Assembly (NCBI GenBank): GCA_039024635.1
Contig: JBCCQA010000010.1
Span: forward strand, 62,001-126,000
Direction of reading: 5' to 3'
DNA length: 64,000 nt
Source of the DNA: Kuafuiihalomonas sp039024635
Lineage (GTDB): Bacteria > Myxococcota > Kuafuiibacteriia > Kuafuiibacteriales > Kuafuiibacteriaceae
The notes under the pieces were generated by a model, which saw only the letters and a list, made by a program, of their open reading frames with translations, had not been told where the DNA came from and ran no database searches. Each line of letters opens with the position of its first letter. The stretch's first letter is position 1. A program made the position numbers and the translations under genes. Of the stretch, positions 42,808-51,434 are shown in pieces.

Positions 42808-43890
42808 TCAATCACCGTCGGTGAAGGTCAGACCGATGTCGATCCGCAGTGCGATGGGCACGTCCCTTCGCAGCGCCGTTTCCAGGGCCAGGAAGGCGGC
42901 CGCAGAGCGACTTTGGTCGGCCGCCAACGCCGCCGCGTCGGCTTCAGCCAGGATCCCGTTGACTACGTCGATGGCCTCGGCACGGTCGTTGGCCCGCATC
43001 GCGTCGTAAAAGGTATCGGTGGTCGCCGTCATGCTGGTATCCGCGTCTAGAAAGCTCCGAACCGCCGCAACCCCGACCTGAATATTATCGTAGAAGCTGC
43101 CGGCGAGCTGGGCATCGGGCAGGGCTTGAAGCTTCCGGCGGCGCAAGTACTCCACGTGGCGAATGACCGCCACCAAGGTTTCGACGATGGGATCTGAGCC
43201 GTCTTCGAGCTCGCCTTCCAGCAACAGGTCTCGGAAGGGGCGCCCCGTGTCGAGGAAGGCCGTGGTCCAACCGCTCTCGACCCTTTCCGCACGCCGCCGG
43301 AGAAGGTCGGCCATGCCTTCGGCGTAGGCGCACTTGCGGCCACGGGCGGTGAAGTCGGCTACGACGTCGACCGGGTCCGTCGACGGCTCCTCGGCCGTGT
43401 CCTGAAAGAGCAGAATCTCCAAGGCGAGTAGGCCGACTTCTCGGAAGATCAGATTGTCGAAGAAGCTGCCGTCGAGGGTAGCATCAGAGCCGAGATCTCG
43501 CTCGATGGCGTCTTGGACCGTGTTCGTAAAGTCGCTGCCCCGCTGGCGCATCGACTCGACGAAGAGGATAGAAGGGACGATGACGTCGTCGTCCAGGGGA
43601 CCGATGTTGTAGAGCGCGGCCGCATTCCAGACCTCCGCCGTAGCTCGCCACTGCTGCTGGGCGAGACCGAGGCTGGCTTCGCTCGGGTCGGAGCAGAAGT
43701 TGGTAATCGCGCCCTCCAGCAGGCCGACGCTTTCGGCGAAGTTCGAGAAGGCCGGCACGATGGTGCCGTCCACGACGGCTTCGAGCGCCGGCTGAAGGTC
43801 AGCGGGCGGAGGGAGGGTCTCCGTTTCACTCCCGCAGGCCAGACTCATAGTCAGAAGAAAGGACGCTATCGAGAATCGTAGATGCTTCAT
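42808..43890 (-). CDS. imelysin-family lipoprotein, second copy
   Basis: A 360-residue lipoprotein (lipobox SLAC) with the two-bundle imelysin (peptidase M75/EfeO-like) fold: AAEVWNAAALYNIGPLDD, AFLDTGRPFRDLLLEGEL and a C-terminal helical half. Imelysins are periplasmic iron-linked proteins; protease activity is doubtful. Last gene of the four-gene operon that starts at 48036. The GxHxxE motif of the first copy is not obvious here. The ATG at 43890 gives the signal peptide. Confidence 0.85.
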   Translation of the reverse strand: MKHLRFSIASFLLTMSLACGSETETLPPPADLQPALEAVVDGTIVPAFSNFAESVGLLEGAITNFCSDPSEASLGLAQQQWRATAEVWNAAALYNIGPLDDDVIVPSILFVESMRQRGSDFTNTVQDAIERDLGSDATLDGSFFDNLIFREVGLLALEILLFQDTAEEPSTDPVDVVADFTARGRKCAYAEGMADLLRRRAERVESGWTTAFLDTGRPFRDLLLEGELEDGSDPIVETLVAVIRHVEYLRRRKLQALPDAQLAGSFYDNIQVGVAAVRSFLDADTSMTATTDTFYDAMRANDRAEAIDVVNGILAEADAAALAADQSRSAAAFLALETALRRDVPIALRIDIGLTFTDGD

Positions 43891-43897
43891 GGTGTTC

Positions 43898-45037
43898 CTA
43901 GGCAAAGGCGACGTGGAGGTGGTTGTCCCAGCGTATGTCTTCGTTGCGCCATCGTCTCTCGAGCGTACCGGGGTCGAAAGCGTCGAGGCGACGGACCTCT
44001 CCCAGCGAGCTGGTGAGGATGAAGTACTCACCCCTGGGGGTCGTGGCGGCACCGGAGACGTCGGCAAAAGGATGGTAGGCCACTAGCTGGCCGGAATCGA
44101 CATCCCAGAATCCGGCCAGATCACCTCGAGGGCTGGTCAAGACGGCGATGCGGCTGGCCTCCGAAACGGCCACGCTGCCCACGTAGTCTTCGAGCGCGCC
44201 GAAGAGTCCCATCCTGTCTTCGAGGTACTCGAGTGCCCCGCCCGGTCGGTGAATGGCGCCCAAGGGAAGGACCCGCAGGTGGTCCAGGGCCTCACGCTGA
44301 AGCTGCAGGCCAACGACCACCGTCCCGTCCCGCAACACGTCCAAATGGCGGATGCTGGCCTTGGATTCGGGGAGGCGGTGTTGAGAGAGCAAACGCCCCG
44401 TGCCGAGCTCCAGATAGACCAAAGAGGGATCCATCGTGGCCAGATTGAGCTTCTCTCGACCCGTCTCGGGACGGGTGAGGATTCCTCCGTTGGCCACCAC
44501 CGCCGTCTGTTCGTCGGGCATCAGCTCGACCTGGTGGGGCCCGATGCCGAAGGTGGCGTACTCGCCTATCTGTCGATAGTTGCTGGTCTCTCGAACGCCC
44601 AGCCAGCCCTGGCCGGTCCGCTCGTCGGCTTCGCTGGTGTACAGCCACGCGCCGTCGGCCGAGTAGAACCCATGGCCCTGGAACCGCCGGCCTACGGCCG
44701 CATCGATTCGATGGCGGACTCGGCCGGCTCGGATGTCGACGACGAAAGACGCCTCGCCTGGACGTCGTCCGAACATCGCCATCAACGCACCGTCCATCGG
44801 ATGGGCCGCCACGTCGTGCCCCCGAAACCCCGAGGAGATCAGAAACGGCGAAGCTCCGTCCGGTCCGGCCACCACCAAGCTGAAGGTCCCCGACTGGTCG
44901 CCCTGGGCGGAGACCCAACGCTCCCTGGGGGCGTCGGGCCGGGCGTCGGGCCCGCAGGCCCAGTATCCCGGGATCAGCGTGCTGGAAGCAGCGGCCTGGG
45001 CCAGGAATCGACGGCGACCCCAGTTGGTCTCTCTCAA
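43898..45037 (-). CDS. DUF1513 protein, Tat-exported beta-propeller
   Basis: A 379-residue protein with a twin-Arg signal (GRRRFLAQAAAS) and repeated beta-propeller-like strands (GHDVAAHPMDGALMAMFGRRPG, FGIGPHQVELMPDEQTAVVANGG). DUF1513 proteins are the usual partner in imelysin operons. The TTG at 45037 overlaps the DUF1111 stop as TTGA and sets up the signal; the frame is open to 45130 but that would lose it. Precise role is unknown. Confidence 0.88.
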   Translation of the reverse strand: MRETNWGRRRFLAQAAASSTLIPGYWACGPDARPDAPRERWVSAQGDQSGTFSLVVAGPDGASPFLISSGFRGHDVAAHPMDGALMAMFGRRPGEASFVVDIRAGRVRHRIDAAVGRRFQGHGFYSADGAWLYTSEADERTGQGWLGVRETSNYRQIGEYATFGIGPHQVELMPDEQTAVVANGGILTRPETGREKLNLATMDPSLVYLELGTGRLLSQHRLPESKASIRHLDVLRDGTVVVGLQLQREALDHLRVLPLGAIHRPGGALEYLEDRMGLFGALEDYVGSVAVSEASRIAVLTSPRGDLAGFWDVDSGQLVAYHPFADVSGAATTPRGEYFILTSSLGEVRRLDAFDPGTLERRWRNEDIRWDNHLHVAFA

Positions 45038-46506
45038 AGCGACTTCACGAAGGCGAGAAGAGCGCGCCTCTTCTTGGCCTCCAGATTCAGGAACCGGTCT
45101 CGGACTCTGCTGGCCTCGCCGCCATGCCACAGCACAGCTTCCTCCACCGTTCTCGCTCGCCCGTCATGGAGAAAGCCGACTTCGGTGCCCACGGACCGGG
45201 CTAGCCCGGTGGCCCAAAGGGGAGGGGTTCGCCACTCTTGTCCTGAAGCCTCATGATCCGGACGACCGTCCGCAAGCTCCTTGCCCATGTCGTGGAGTAG
45301 AAGGTCGGTGTAGGGCCATATTCGCTGCTCGGAAAGATGAGGCTCCTCGGGCCGCATGGCCGTCCGAAAGCTGGGCGTGTGGCAGCCCTGGCATCCGACC
45401 TCCATGAAGATCCTGCGGCCCTCCAGCACCATCGGGTGCTCGGGCTTCCGCCTCTCGGGCACACCTATGGACTCCACGAACTCGAGGAGTAGGTCGAGGA
45501 GCGCATTCGAAATCTCCACCCCCTCTGGACCTTTGCCGTGAGGTGCCGCCGCGCAGCCTGCCTGGACCGAGGTGCATGACTCCTCCGGAAAGACGGGGTT
45601 CGTAATGCCCATATCGTCCCGGAGCGCCGCCGCCACTTGGTTTCGCAGCGTGCTCTGGTTCGCTTTGAGCCCGAAGCGGCCCATCTCCCGTTCGCCGCTC
45701 ACGGGGTGGTTCACTTGATTCGGACGGCCCGAGATACCGTCCCCATCCGCGTCCTTGGGGTCGGCCAAGGCCCGGATGGCCTCCTCGGGAATGGCCTCGA
45801 GCAGGCCCATTCCGTGGAGGGGAGGCGTGGCTCGAATCCCCGTCAGCAGCGTCGGTTCCGGGGTCCCGTAGGCCCAGTTCGAGACCTCGAGCTCGGGACG
45901 ACGGAGCTCGACGGTAGTTCCGTCGGGGTAGCGAAAGGGTGTTCTCTGCCAACGAAGCCCAGCCTCCGCCTCGGGCGGAATCTGGCCCGCGCCGGACAGA
46001 CCCGGGACCATGCGGAGCTGATGCATGAGGTCGGTCGACTGGATCTGAAGCTGGGTGCCGTAGCGAGGCTCGGGTCGCGGCGCGGCGCCCGAGGGAGCTC
46101 CGGGAATACTCAAGCGAACGACGGTGGCCAAGCTCGTCGGACCGTCTTGGGCGGCGACGGCGCCCCGTCCTCCATCAGCATGACAACCGAGACAGCTTCG
46201 AGCGTTGTAGAGCGGGCCTAGGCCGTCCCGGGCATCCGTACTGCTGGGGGCTCGGACCCAGGGCTGCTGGGCCAGAGCCCGCCCGGCATAGAAGTCGGGC
46301 TTTTGGGCCGACGACAGGCTGGCGGCCGGCTTCTTGAACGACGGTCGAGGACGAACGGAGACGGTAGTCCCGCCTCCGGGTCGCAGCTCGCTCGGATCGA
46401 CCGGAGGGGCGGAGCTGCGTTGGCAGGCCAGCCCGCACGAGAAAAGAAGGGTGGCCGCGAGCCTGAAGCTCGGGGCCACCCTGGGCGAACTAGGCCGCAC
46501 CTTCAC
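45034..46506 (-). CDS. DUF1111 di-heme oxidoreductase
   Basis: A 490-residue lipoprotein (lipobox GLAC) with two c-heme motifs CLGCH (105-109) and CQGCH (372-376). DUF1111, formerly called thiol oxidoreductase, is the conserved partner of imelysins and is thought to act in periplasmic iron redox chemistry. It follows the first imelysin by 36 nt and is translationally coupled to DUF1513. Confidence 0.9.
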   Translation of the reverse strand: MKVRPSSPRVAPSFRLAATLLFSCGLACQRSSAPPVDPSELRPGGGTTVSVRPRPSFKKPAASLSSAQKPDFYAGRALAQQPWVRAPSSTDARDGLGPLYNARSCLGCHADGGRGAVAAQDGPTSLATVVRLSIPGAPSGAAPRPEPRYGTQLQIQSTDLMHQLRMVPGLSGAGQIPPEAEAGLRWQRTPFRYPDGTTVELRRPELEVSNWAYGTPEPTLLTGIRATPPLHGMGLLEAIPEEAIRALADPKDADGDGISGRPNQVNHPVSGEREMGRFGLKANQSTLRNQVAAALRDDMGITNPVFPEESCTSVQAGCAAAPHGKGPEGVEISNALLDLLLEFVESIGVPERRKPEHPMVLEGRRIFMEVGCQGCHTPSFRTAMRPEEPHLSEQRIWPYTDLLLHDMGKELADGRPDHEASGQEWRTPPLWATGLARSVGTEVGFLHDGRARTVEEAVLWHGGEASRVRDRFLNLEAKKRRALLAFVKSL

Positions 46507-46542
46507 GCTCGGTGCTCCGTCGACCGCCTTCCGCCGAACGCC

Positions 46543-48036
46543 TCAGCAGGGCGACGTCGGATCCGAAGTGTCACACTCGGAGGTGTCGGGATCCACGACT
46601 TGGTCCGCCGAGCCCAACTCCAGGTCGGCAGCGATCTGAATGAACTCGTTGGACTGCGCGTTCAGGCCGAGGATGGTGTCGATCATCGGCTGCGAGCTGT
46701 TCATGCCGGGCACGATCTGAAGGTCGACGGGGAGTGGATTGTTCGCATCCCGAGCCAGGGCGTCTACCTGGTTGTAGGCCGTGCGCGTGGTGGCCAAAGC
46801 CGCCATGACGTCGTCGGCCAGGCTGGTGAGACCCACCTGCCGCAGGTAGGCGTCGATGCCCGTCCCCGTGGTGGCCCGGGCGACGTTGTCCACCACGCCG
46901 TCGAGATCGCTGTCGTAGCCCGGGTAGGAGCCCATGTAGACGAAGCGGACGCCTTCGGCGTTTAGCACGATGTCGCGGTGGGTGTTGTCGGAGAAGCAGG
47001 AGTGCTCGTCCTCCTGCGAGTTGGCGGACAAGGCGATTTGCATGCGCTCACCGGCGAGCTCACCCTCCGAGAGGTTGCCCATCCCGGCCAGGATTTGGAT
47101 GAGAAACTCCTTGGCCTGATCGAGATTTGCGGGGTTCGCAAAAGTGGCGCGGTAGGAGCCGTCGAAGGTATCGCGGACCTGGGTCAGGTCGGCCACGAGC
47201 TTGTCGGCCAGCAGCTGAATGAACTGAGCCCGTCGGGTGCAGAAAGTGCCGTCCGCATTCTGGGTCGGCCCGCTGGTGCAGTTGGCGTCCTGCAGGTAGT
47301 CCGTGTGGGGCCGCTGCCCAGGGGTCGCATCCCGAGGCGCGTCGGCCGAGCCATCACCGTTCAGGTCCTGGCCCCAAAGCATGAACTCGATGGCGTGGTA
47401 GCCGGTGATGACGTCGCGCTCGTCCTCGGCCGAGACGTTGGCGGCGAGGAGGGTCTCGTCGATGGCGATGTTGGTGGAGTTGATGATGTTGTTGGGGACG
47501 GGGTCCACGACGCCCGTCGCCTGCTCGGTGACGTTGATCTGGTCGTCGCCGAAGTCGGTGCCCTCGACAACGTAGTCGATGAGGCCCTCACCGAGGGGCC
47601 AGGCATTCAGCTCGCCTTCGGGTCCGTCTTCGCCGTTGGACAGGTCGAAGTCGGTGTCATCGATGGGGCTGGCCCGGAATCGATAGACCTCCGTTGGGCC
47701 GTAGGGCTCGTTGGCGACCCGCCACGCCCGACGGGCGGCGGCCAAGGTCTCCGGCGTGGGGTCGGCGACCATGGCGTTGATGGCTGTGCGGAGGGCGCCC
47801 GCCGTGTCGATGGCGTCGCTGTACATCGCCACCGCGAGGTCGACGTTGGTGCTGAGCACCGCCCGAATGCCGTCGAGATCATTCGGATCGCTGCCGTTGC
47901 CGCTGCCATTCCCGGTGCCGTTACCGGAAGTGCCATTGTTGTCGTCGTCTCCGCAGGCGGCGGCTGCGCCAAGTCCGATGATGAGAGAAGCTGCGGCCAC
48001 CCAGGACCACTTGTTGGTTCGTGTCTTTTGCATCAT
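46543..48036 (-). CDS. imelysin-family lipoprotein IrpA-like
   Basis: A 497-residue lipoprotein: lipobox AAAC, Asp/Asn/Gly linker (GTGNGSGNG type), then an imelysin domain with GYHAIEFMLWGQD, the GxHxxE motif, and a downstream EDEHSCFSDNTH His-rich loop as in cyanobacterial IrpA. First gene of the operon, with a Fur box 70 nt upstream. Likely a periplasmic iron-binding protein of an uptake route with DUF1111 and DUF1513. Confidence 0.92.
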   Translation of the reverse strand: MMQKTRTNKWSWVAAASLIIGLGAAAACGDDDNNGTSGNGTGNGSGNGSDPNDLDGIRAVLSTNVDLAVAMYSDAIDTAGALRTAINAMVADPTPETLAAARRAWRVANEPYGPTEVYRFRASPIDDTDFDLSNGEDGPEGELNAWPLGEGLIDYVVEGTDFGDDQINVTEQATGVVDPVPNNIINSTNIAIDETLLAANVSAEDERDVITGYHAIEFMLWGQDLNGDGSADAPRDATPGQRPHTDYLQDANCTSGPTQNADGTFCTRRAQFIQLLADKLVADLTQVRDTFDGSYRATFANPANLDQAKEFLIQILAGMGNLSEGELAGERMQIALSANSQEDEHSCFSDNTHRDIVLNAEGVRFVYMGSYPGYDSDLDGVVDNVARATTGTGIDAYLRQVGLTSLADDVMAALATTRTAYNQVDALARDANNPLPVDLQIVPGMNSSQPMIDTILGLNAQSNEFIQIAADLELGSADQVVDPDTSECDTSDPTSPC

Positions 48037-48100
48037 GTCGCTCGATTCCTTCGGTCGAAGAAACTGCGTTGCGGGGAGCGATAAACTCGTCGCGGTCCTT

Positions 48101-48124
48101 TTTGCAATGGCTTCTCATTCTCAA
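48101..48124 (-). promoter_or_regulatory. Fur box of the imelysin operon
   Basis: A TTGCAATGGCTTCTCATTCT core with CAAA at its end, similar in layout to the Ni-SOD site. It sits about 65-90 nt before the imelysin start on the minus strand. Confidence 0.7.
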
Positions 48125-48132
48125 ATATTTGA
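48119..48132. promoter_or_regulatory. 14-nt perfect palindrome overlapping the Fur box
   Basis: CTCAAATATTTGAG is its own reverse complement and overlaps the end of the Fur box. It may be an extension of the Fur site, a second regulator's operator or part of the promoter. Confidence 0.45.
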
Positions 48133-48152
48133 GGTTCGCGAGAAGCGATCCC

Positions 48153-48180
48153 TGTTCGCACCCGTTCGCACCCGTTTGCA
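48153..48180 (+). repeat. 10-nt tandem repeat
   Basis: GTTCGCACCC twice in tandem (48153-48172) followed by GTTTGCAC, a partial third copy. The spacing equals one helical turn. No meaning is known. Confidence 0.5.
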
Positions 48181-48522
48181 CTTCTTGTTCGGACGGCGAT
48201 TACGTGGGGCCGAACAACTGGCCGTACAGCGTCCAGTCCGTCCGATGGCCGGTCGAAGCGAAGAGGCTTCTTTCGACAAGAAGGCGCCACGAAGAGCTCT
48301 GCCCCTCGTTTTCGTCCGTCGAGCCCGCCCTACCTGCGAAGTGCGAAGTGTGGCCGCCCAGGCGCGCCGTCAAATCCTCCGGATTCTAGGGTTAGGCCTA
48401 GGCCATCTCCAGAACGCCCGCCGTCCGCTCCCTGGAGGGCCTCAGGGCGCGACAGGGGTGTGTCGCTCGCTCGGAACGGCGCGAGTGCGAATTGGACGCT
48501 TGCATGCACCCTACAACCATGA

Positions 48523-48546
48523 TTTTGAGAATGCGTGTCATTCTCA
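48523..48546. promoter_or_regulatory. Fur box, perfect palindrome, duplicate of 37063
   Basis: TTTTGAGAATG, spacer CGTGT, CATTCTCA: the reverse complement of the 24 nt at 37063-37086 without mismatch. It overlaps the GTG start proposed for the small Cys-rich protein. Confidence 0.82.
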
Positions 48547-48819
48547 TTTTGGTTCCACGACGGGCTGTGCGCGCTCGCGGTCTTGGGATTCGCGCTGGCT
48601 CTATATGAGGGCGCCTCCTCGGCCACCGAACGGCATCGACACCCCGTCCAGCAGTGCTCGGGCCGGACGTGTTTGACCCTTGAGCCGGCGGGATTTGGTA
48701 CCTACCGGGATCGAGGTACTGGCTGCGAGTCCTGCCCGTCGGAGGGTGCCTGCCTGATCGGCGAGCCCAGCCACGAACAGGCGGAGCAGGCCGACCTGAG
48801 CCCTCGGGGCGCCTTTTGA
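48535..48819 (+). CDS. small cysteine-rich secreted protein, Fur-preceded
   Basis: A 94-residue product with a hydrophobic signal-like core (LCALAVLGFALALYEGASSA) and a short mature part with five Cys residues (CSGRTC, CESC, C). The stop TGA shares one base with the ATG of the methyltransferase (TGATG), which supports translation. The GTG start lies inside the Fur palindrome, so a start downstream such as TTG 48583 is possible. No family is recognised. Confidence 0.5.
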   Translation: MSFSFWFHDGLCALAVLGFALALYEGASSATERHRHPVQQCSGRTCLTLEPAGFGTYRDRGTGCESCPSEGACLIGEPSHEQAEQADLSPRGAF

Positions 48820-49448
48820 TGAGGACCAAGCTGCGGCAGGAGGTGGTTTTGGGGACGAAGGGCTACGAGTCCTGCGCCCTCCTGGGAGGCCCTTCTGAGT
48901 TCCGCTTCGACGTCGTCAACCGAGACTTCCTCCACCTGCTGCCTCCAGGCCCGGCCCGTGTGCTCGACGTAGGCTCCGGGCTCGGACAGAACGCGGCCTG
49001 CTTGGCCGAGCGCGGCTACGACGTCGTGGCCGTGGAGCCCCTAGAGGCCTTCCTTCGCGCTAGCCAGACGAACTACCCGGACAGCGAGGTCCTGTGGGTC
49101 CACGACCACCTCCCGAGCCTGTCGAAGCTGCTCTTGAGCGAGGGTCGGGGCTTCGACTTCGTGCTCGTGGACGGCGTCTGGCACCACTTGGCGCCCATGG
49201 AGCGTCGCTCGGCCTTGGCCCGGTTGTACGGACTGACCCGGGCGGGCGGGCACTGCGCCATCTCCCTTCGCAACGGCCCCCCAGGGCTGGGCACCCACGT
49301 CTTCCCGACCAAGATCAGTGAGACCGAGGAACAGGCCCACGGTCTCGGGTTCGAGCTCGTTCTCCGCATCGAAGACCAGCCCAGTCTCCTTCCCGACCGC
49401 CCTCGGGTCCTTTGGAGCCGAGTGGCCTTTCAAAAGCCCAAGGGCTAG
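48819..49448 (+). CDS. class I SAM-dependent methyltransferase
   Basis: A 209-residue methyltransferase of the UbiE/methyltransf_11 type with SAM motif VLDVGSGLGQNAACLAERG, acidic VAVEP and VLVDGVWHHLAP in motif IV. It is coupled by TGATG to the small Cys-rich protein, so it may be iron-controlled too. The substrate is unknown; the pairing suggests either a peptide substrate or chance. Confidence 0.85.
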   Translation: MRTKLRQEVVLGTKGYESCALLGGPSEFRFDVVNRDFLHLLPPGPARVLDVGSGLGQNAACLAERGYDVVAVEPLEAFLRASQTNYPDSEVLWVHDHLPSLSKLLLSEGRGFDFVLVDGVWHHLAPMERRSALARLYGLTRAGGHCAISLRNGPPGLGTHVFPTKISETEEQAHGLGFELVLRIEDQPSLLPDRPRVLWSRVAFQKPKG

Positions 49449-49607
49449 GGCGGGACAGCATGCAAGCGACCCTTCCCAGACCTCGCTGGGTTCACGAGAT
49501 GCGGAGGGCGAACCGACCGTTCGGAGAACTTGGGGAGAGCTCTCTACAGGTCAAGAGATGGGACGAAAGCGCTTCGATGGACGCCTCATCCTCTTCACAC
49601 TGAAACC

Positions 49608-50048
49608 ATGCTCCACCTGTTGACCTCGGCTCTGTTCGCCTTCTCCGCCGACGCCCAGCCCAGCCCAGAGCTCGGCGTGGAGGCCGTGGTCCGGGTTCAG
49701 CTCGAGGCACTGAAGCTGAATCCTCAGCTCGACGACGACGCGGGTATTCGCCTCGCCTTTCGTTTTGCCTCGCCTTCCAATCGAGCCCAGACCGGCCCCA
49801 TCGAGCGCTTCATTCCGATGGTCAAAGCACCAGCCTACGCGCCGCTCCTCGGCTTCGACAGCTCCAGCGTGGTCGTGATGAACGCGAAGCCTTCGGGCGC
49901 CCACGTGGTGGTGGAAGTTCGTCGGGGCAGCAAAACCCAGATGTACATGTGGGTTTTGAGCCTTCAGGAAAACGGCTGCTGGATGACCGACGCCGTCGTT
50001 CCGGTGGAGCCGGAGGGGGAAGAGGCTCCCGAGCTCCTCCAAACCTGA
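49608..50048 (+). CDS. DUF4864-like secreted protein
   Basis: A 146-residue protein with a short signal peptide (LLTSALFAFSADA) and a domain that resembles DUF4864 (VVRVQLEALKLNPQLDDDAGIRLAFRFASPSNR, near-C-terminal CWMTDAVV). The function is unknown. The ATG at 49608 sets up the signal; about 160 nt upstream hold no other gene. Confidence 0.75.
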   Translation: MLHLLTSALFAFSADAQPSPELGVEAVVRVQLEALKLNPQLDDDAGIRLAFRFASPSNRAQTGPIERFIPMVKAPAYAPLLGFDSSSVVVMNAKPSGAHVVVEVRRGSKTQMYMWVLSLQENGCWMTDAVVPVEPEGEEAPELLQT

Positions 50049-50109
50049 AGGCGCCCTCGGGACGCCGAACCGGACATACTGTGTCCTATTGCGAGGGCAC
50101 TGTCCTTTC

Positions 50110-51393
50110 GTGGCCTCTCCCTTCCTGGTGGTCCTGGCCGTCCTTTGTCTGCTCGGCCTCGGCCTGATCTTCGTCCAAGGATGGATGAGCTTGCGGGATC
50201 TTCGGATCCTGGAGGACCAGCTCGAGCAGCGCAGCCGAGAGACCGAAGTCGAAACGGAGCAGCAAAGGCGAGAAGCCCAGGCCTCCAGCGAAGCCCTCCA
50301 TCGATTGGAGCTCCGCATCGAGGGCCGACTGGGGCAGATTCAAAGGCAGCTCGGGGCAGAAGGGGGCGAGGCGCGAGAGCGCCTGCTACGGCGACTTCAC
50401 GAAGGCCTCCATTCGGTCCGCGGCGAACTGCAAGCCACCCTCGATCGAGGCAGCCAGCCAATCGACCGTCGTATGGCGCAGCTGGTCGAGACGACGGACC
50501 AACGCCTTCGCCGGATCAGCGGAAAGGTGGAAGAGCGTCTGTCCGAGGGCTTCGAAAAGACGAACGCCACCTTCACCAAGGTGATGATGCAGCTGGCCCG
50601 AATGGACGAGGCGCAGAAGCGACTGCAGGAGCTCTCCAGCAACGTGGTGAGCCTTCAAGAGGTGCTCGCGGACCGGAAGTCCTTGGGCGCCTTCGGCGAG
50701 GTCCAGCTCGAAGCCCTGGTCGAGAACATGCTCCCTCCCAACAGCTACGCCTTTCAGCCCACCCTTCGAAATGGACGTCGCCCGGACTGTGCGCTGCTCT
50801 TGCCCGAACCGACGGGGACCATCTGCATCGATGCGAAGTTCCCTCTCGGTGACTTCCAGCGCTTCACGAACCCTGAGCTTCCGGAGGTCGAGCGAAGGGC
50901 CGCTCGCAAACGCTTTCCAGTCGCGGTCAAGGGTCACATCGACGACGTGGCGGAGAAGTACATCTTGGACGGAGAGACCTGGTCGGGGGCCTTCATGTTC
51001 ATTCCATCGGAAGCCGTCTTCGCCGAGATCCATGCGCGCCACCCAGAGCTCGTCACTCACGCTCAGCAGCGACGAATCTTCTTGGCCTCACCCAGCACCC
51101 TGATGGCCGTGTGTACGACTGCGGCCACGGTGCTCAAAGACCGAGCCACTCGAGACCAGGTTCATGTCATCCAGGACTGTCTCGGTGCCCTGGGCTCGCA
51201 ATTCGATCGATTCCACGAGCACCTTCAGGGCTTGTCCAAGAACATCCGTATCGCGAGCGAGAAAGCCAACAAGGCCGAACGAGAAGCGGAGCGAATCCGC
51301 CATCGATTCCGTCAGATCGAAGGAGTGGAGCTCGATGGCGACGAGCCCACACCCATCCGAATCGAAGAGCGTGCGAGCCAGGCCGACACCTGA
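50110..51393 (+). CDS. rmuC: DNA recombination protein RmuC homologue
   Basis: About 427 residues: one N-terminal transmembrane helix (FLVVLAVLCLLGLGLIFV), a long coiled coil (35-190), and the RmuC core with LGAFGEVQLEALVENMLPP, RPDCALLLPEP, IDAKFPLGDFQRF, and FIPSEAVFAEI, a nuclease-like fold with the D...DAK motif. It limits DNA inversion in E. coli. The start could be GTG 50110 or TTG 50089. Confidence 0.93.
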   Translation: MASPFLVVLAVLCLLGLGLIFVQGWMSLRDLRILEDQLEQRSRETEVETEQQRREAQASSEALHRLELRIEGRLGQIQRQLGAEGGEARERLLRRLHEGLHSVRGELQATLDRGSQPIDRRMAQLVETTDQRLRRISGKVEERLSEGFEKTNATFTKVMMQLARMDEAQKRLQELSSNVVSLQEVLADRKSLGAFGEVQLEALVENMLPPNSYAFQPTLRNGRRPDCALLLPEPTGTICIDAKFPLGDFQRFTNPELPEVERRAARKRFPVAVKGHIDDVAEKYILDGETWSGAFMFIPSEAVFAEIHARHPELVTHAQQRRIFLASPSTLMAVCTTAATVLKDRATRDQVHVIQDCLGALGSQFDRFHEHLQGLSKNIRIASEKANKAEREAERIRHRFRQIEGVELDGDEPTPIRIEERASQADT

Positions 51394-51434
51394 GCACAGT
51401 GGACCGGGCGCCGGGAATCGGTAGTGTCCCAAGG

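Larger units (their letters stand above)
48037..48534. other. regulatory intergenic region
   Basis: A spacer of about 500 nt between the divergent imelysin operon and the small Cys-rich protein. It holds two Fur boxes near its ends, a perfect 14-nt palindrome and a short tandem repeat. The middle (48190-48510) shows no gene with a family, signal peptide or ribosome binding site that I can support. Confidence 0.6.
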
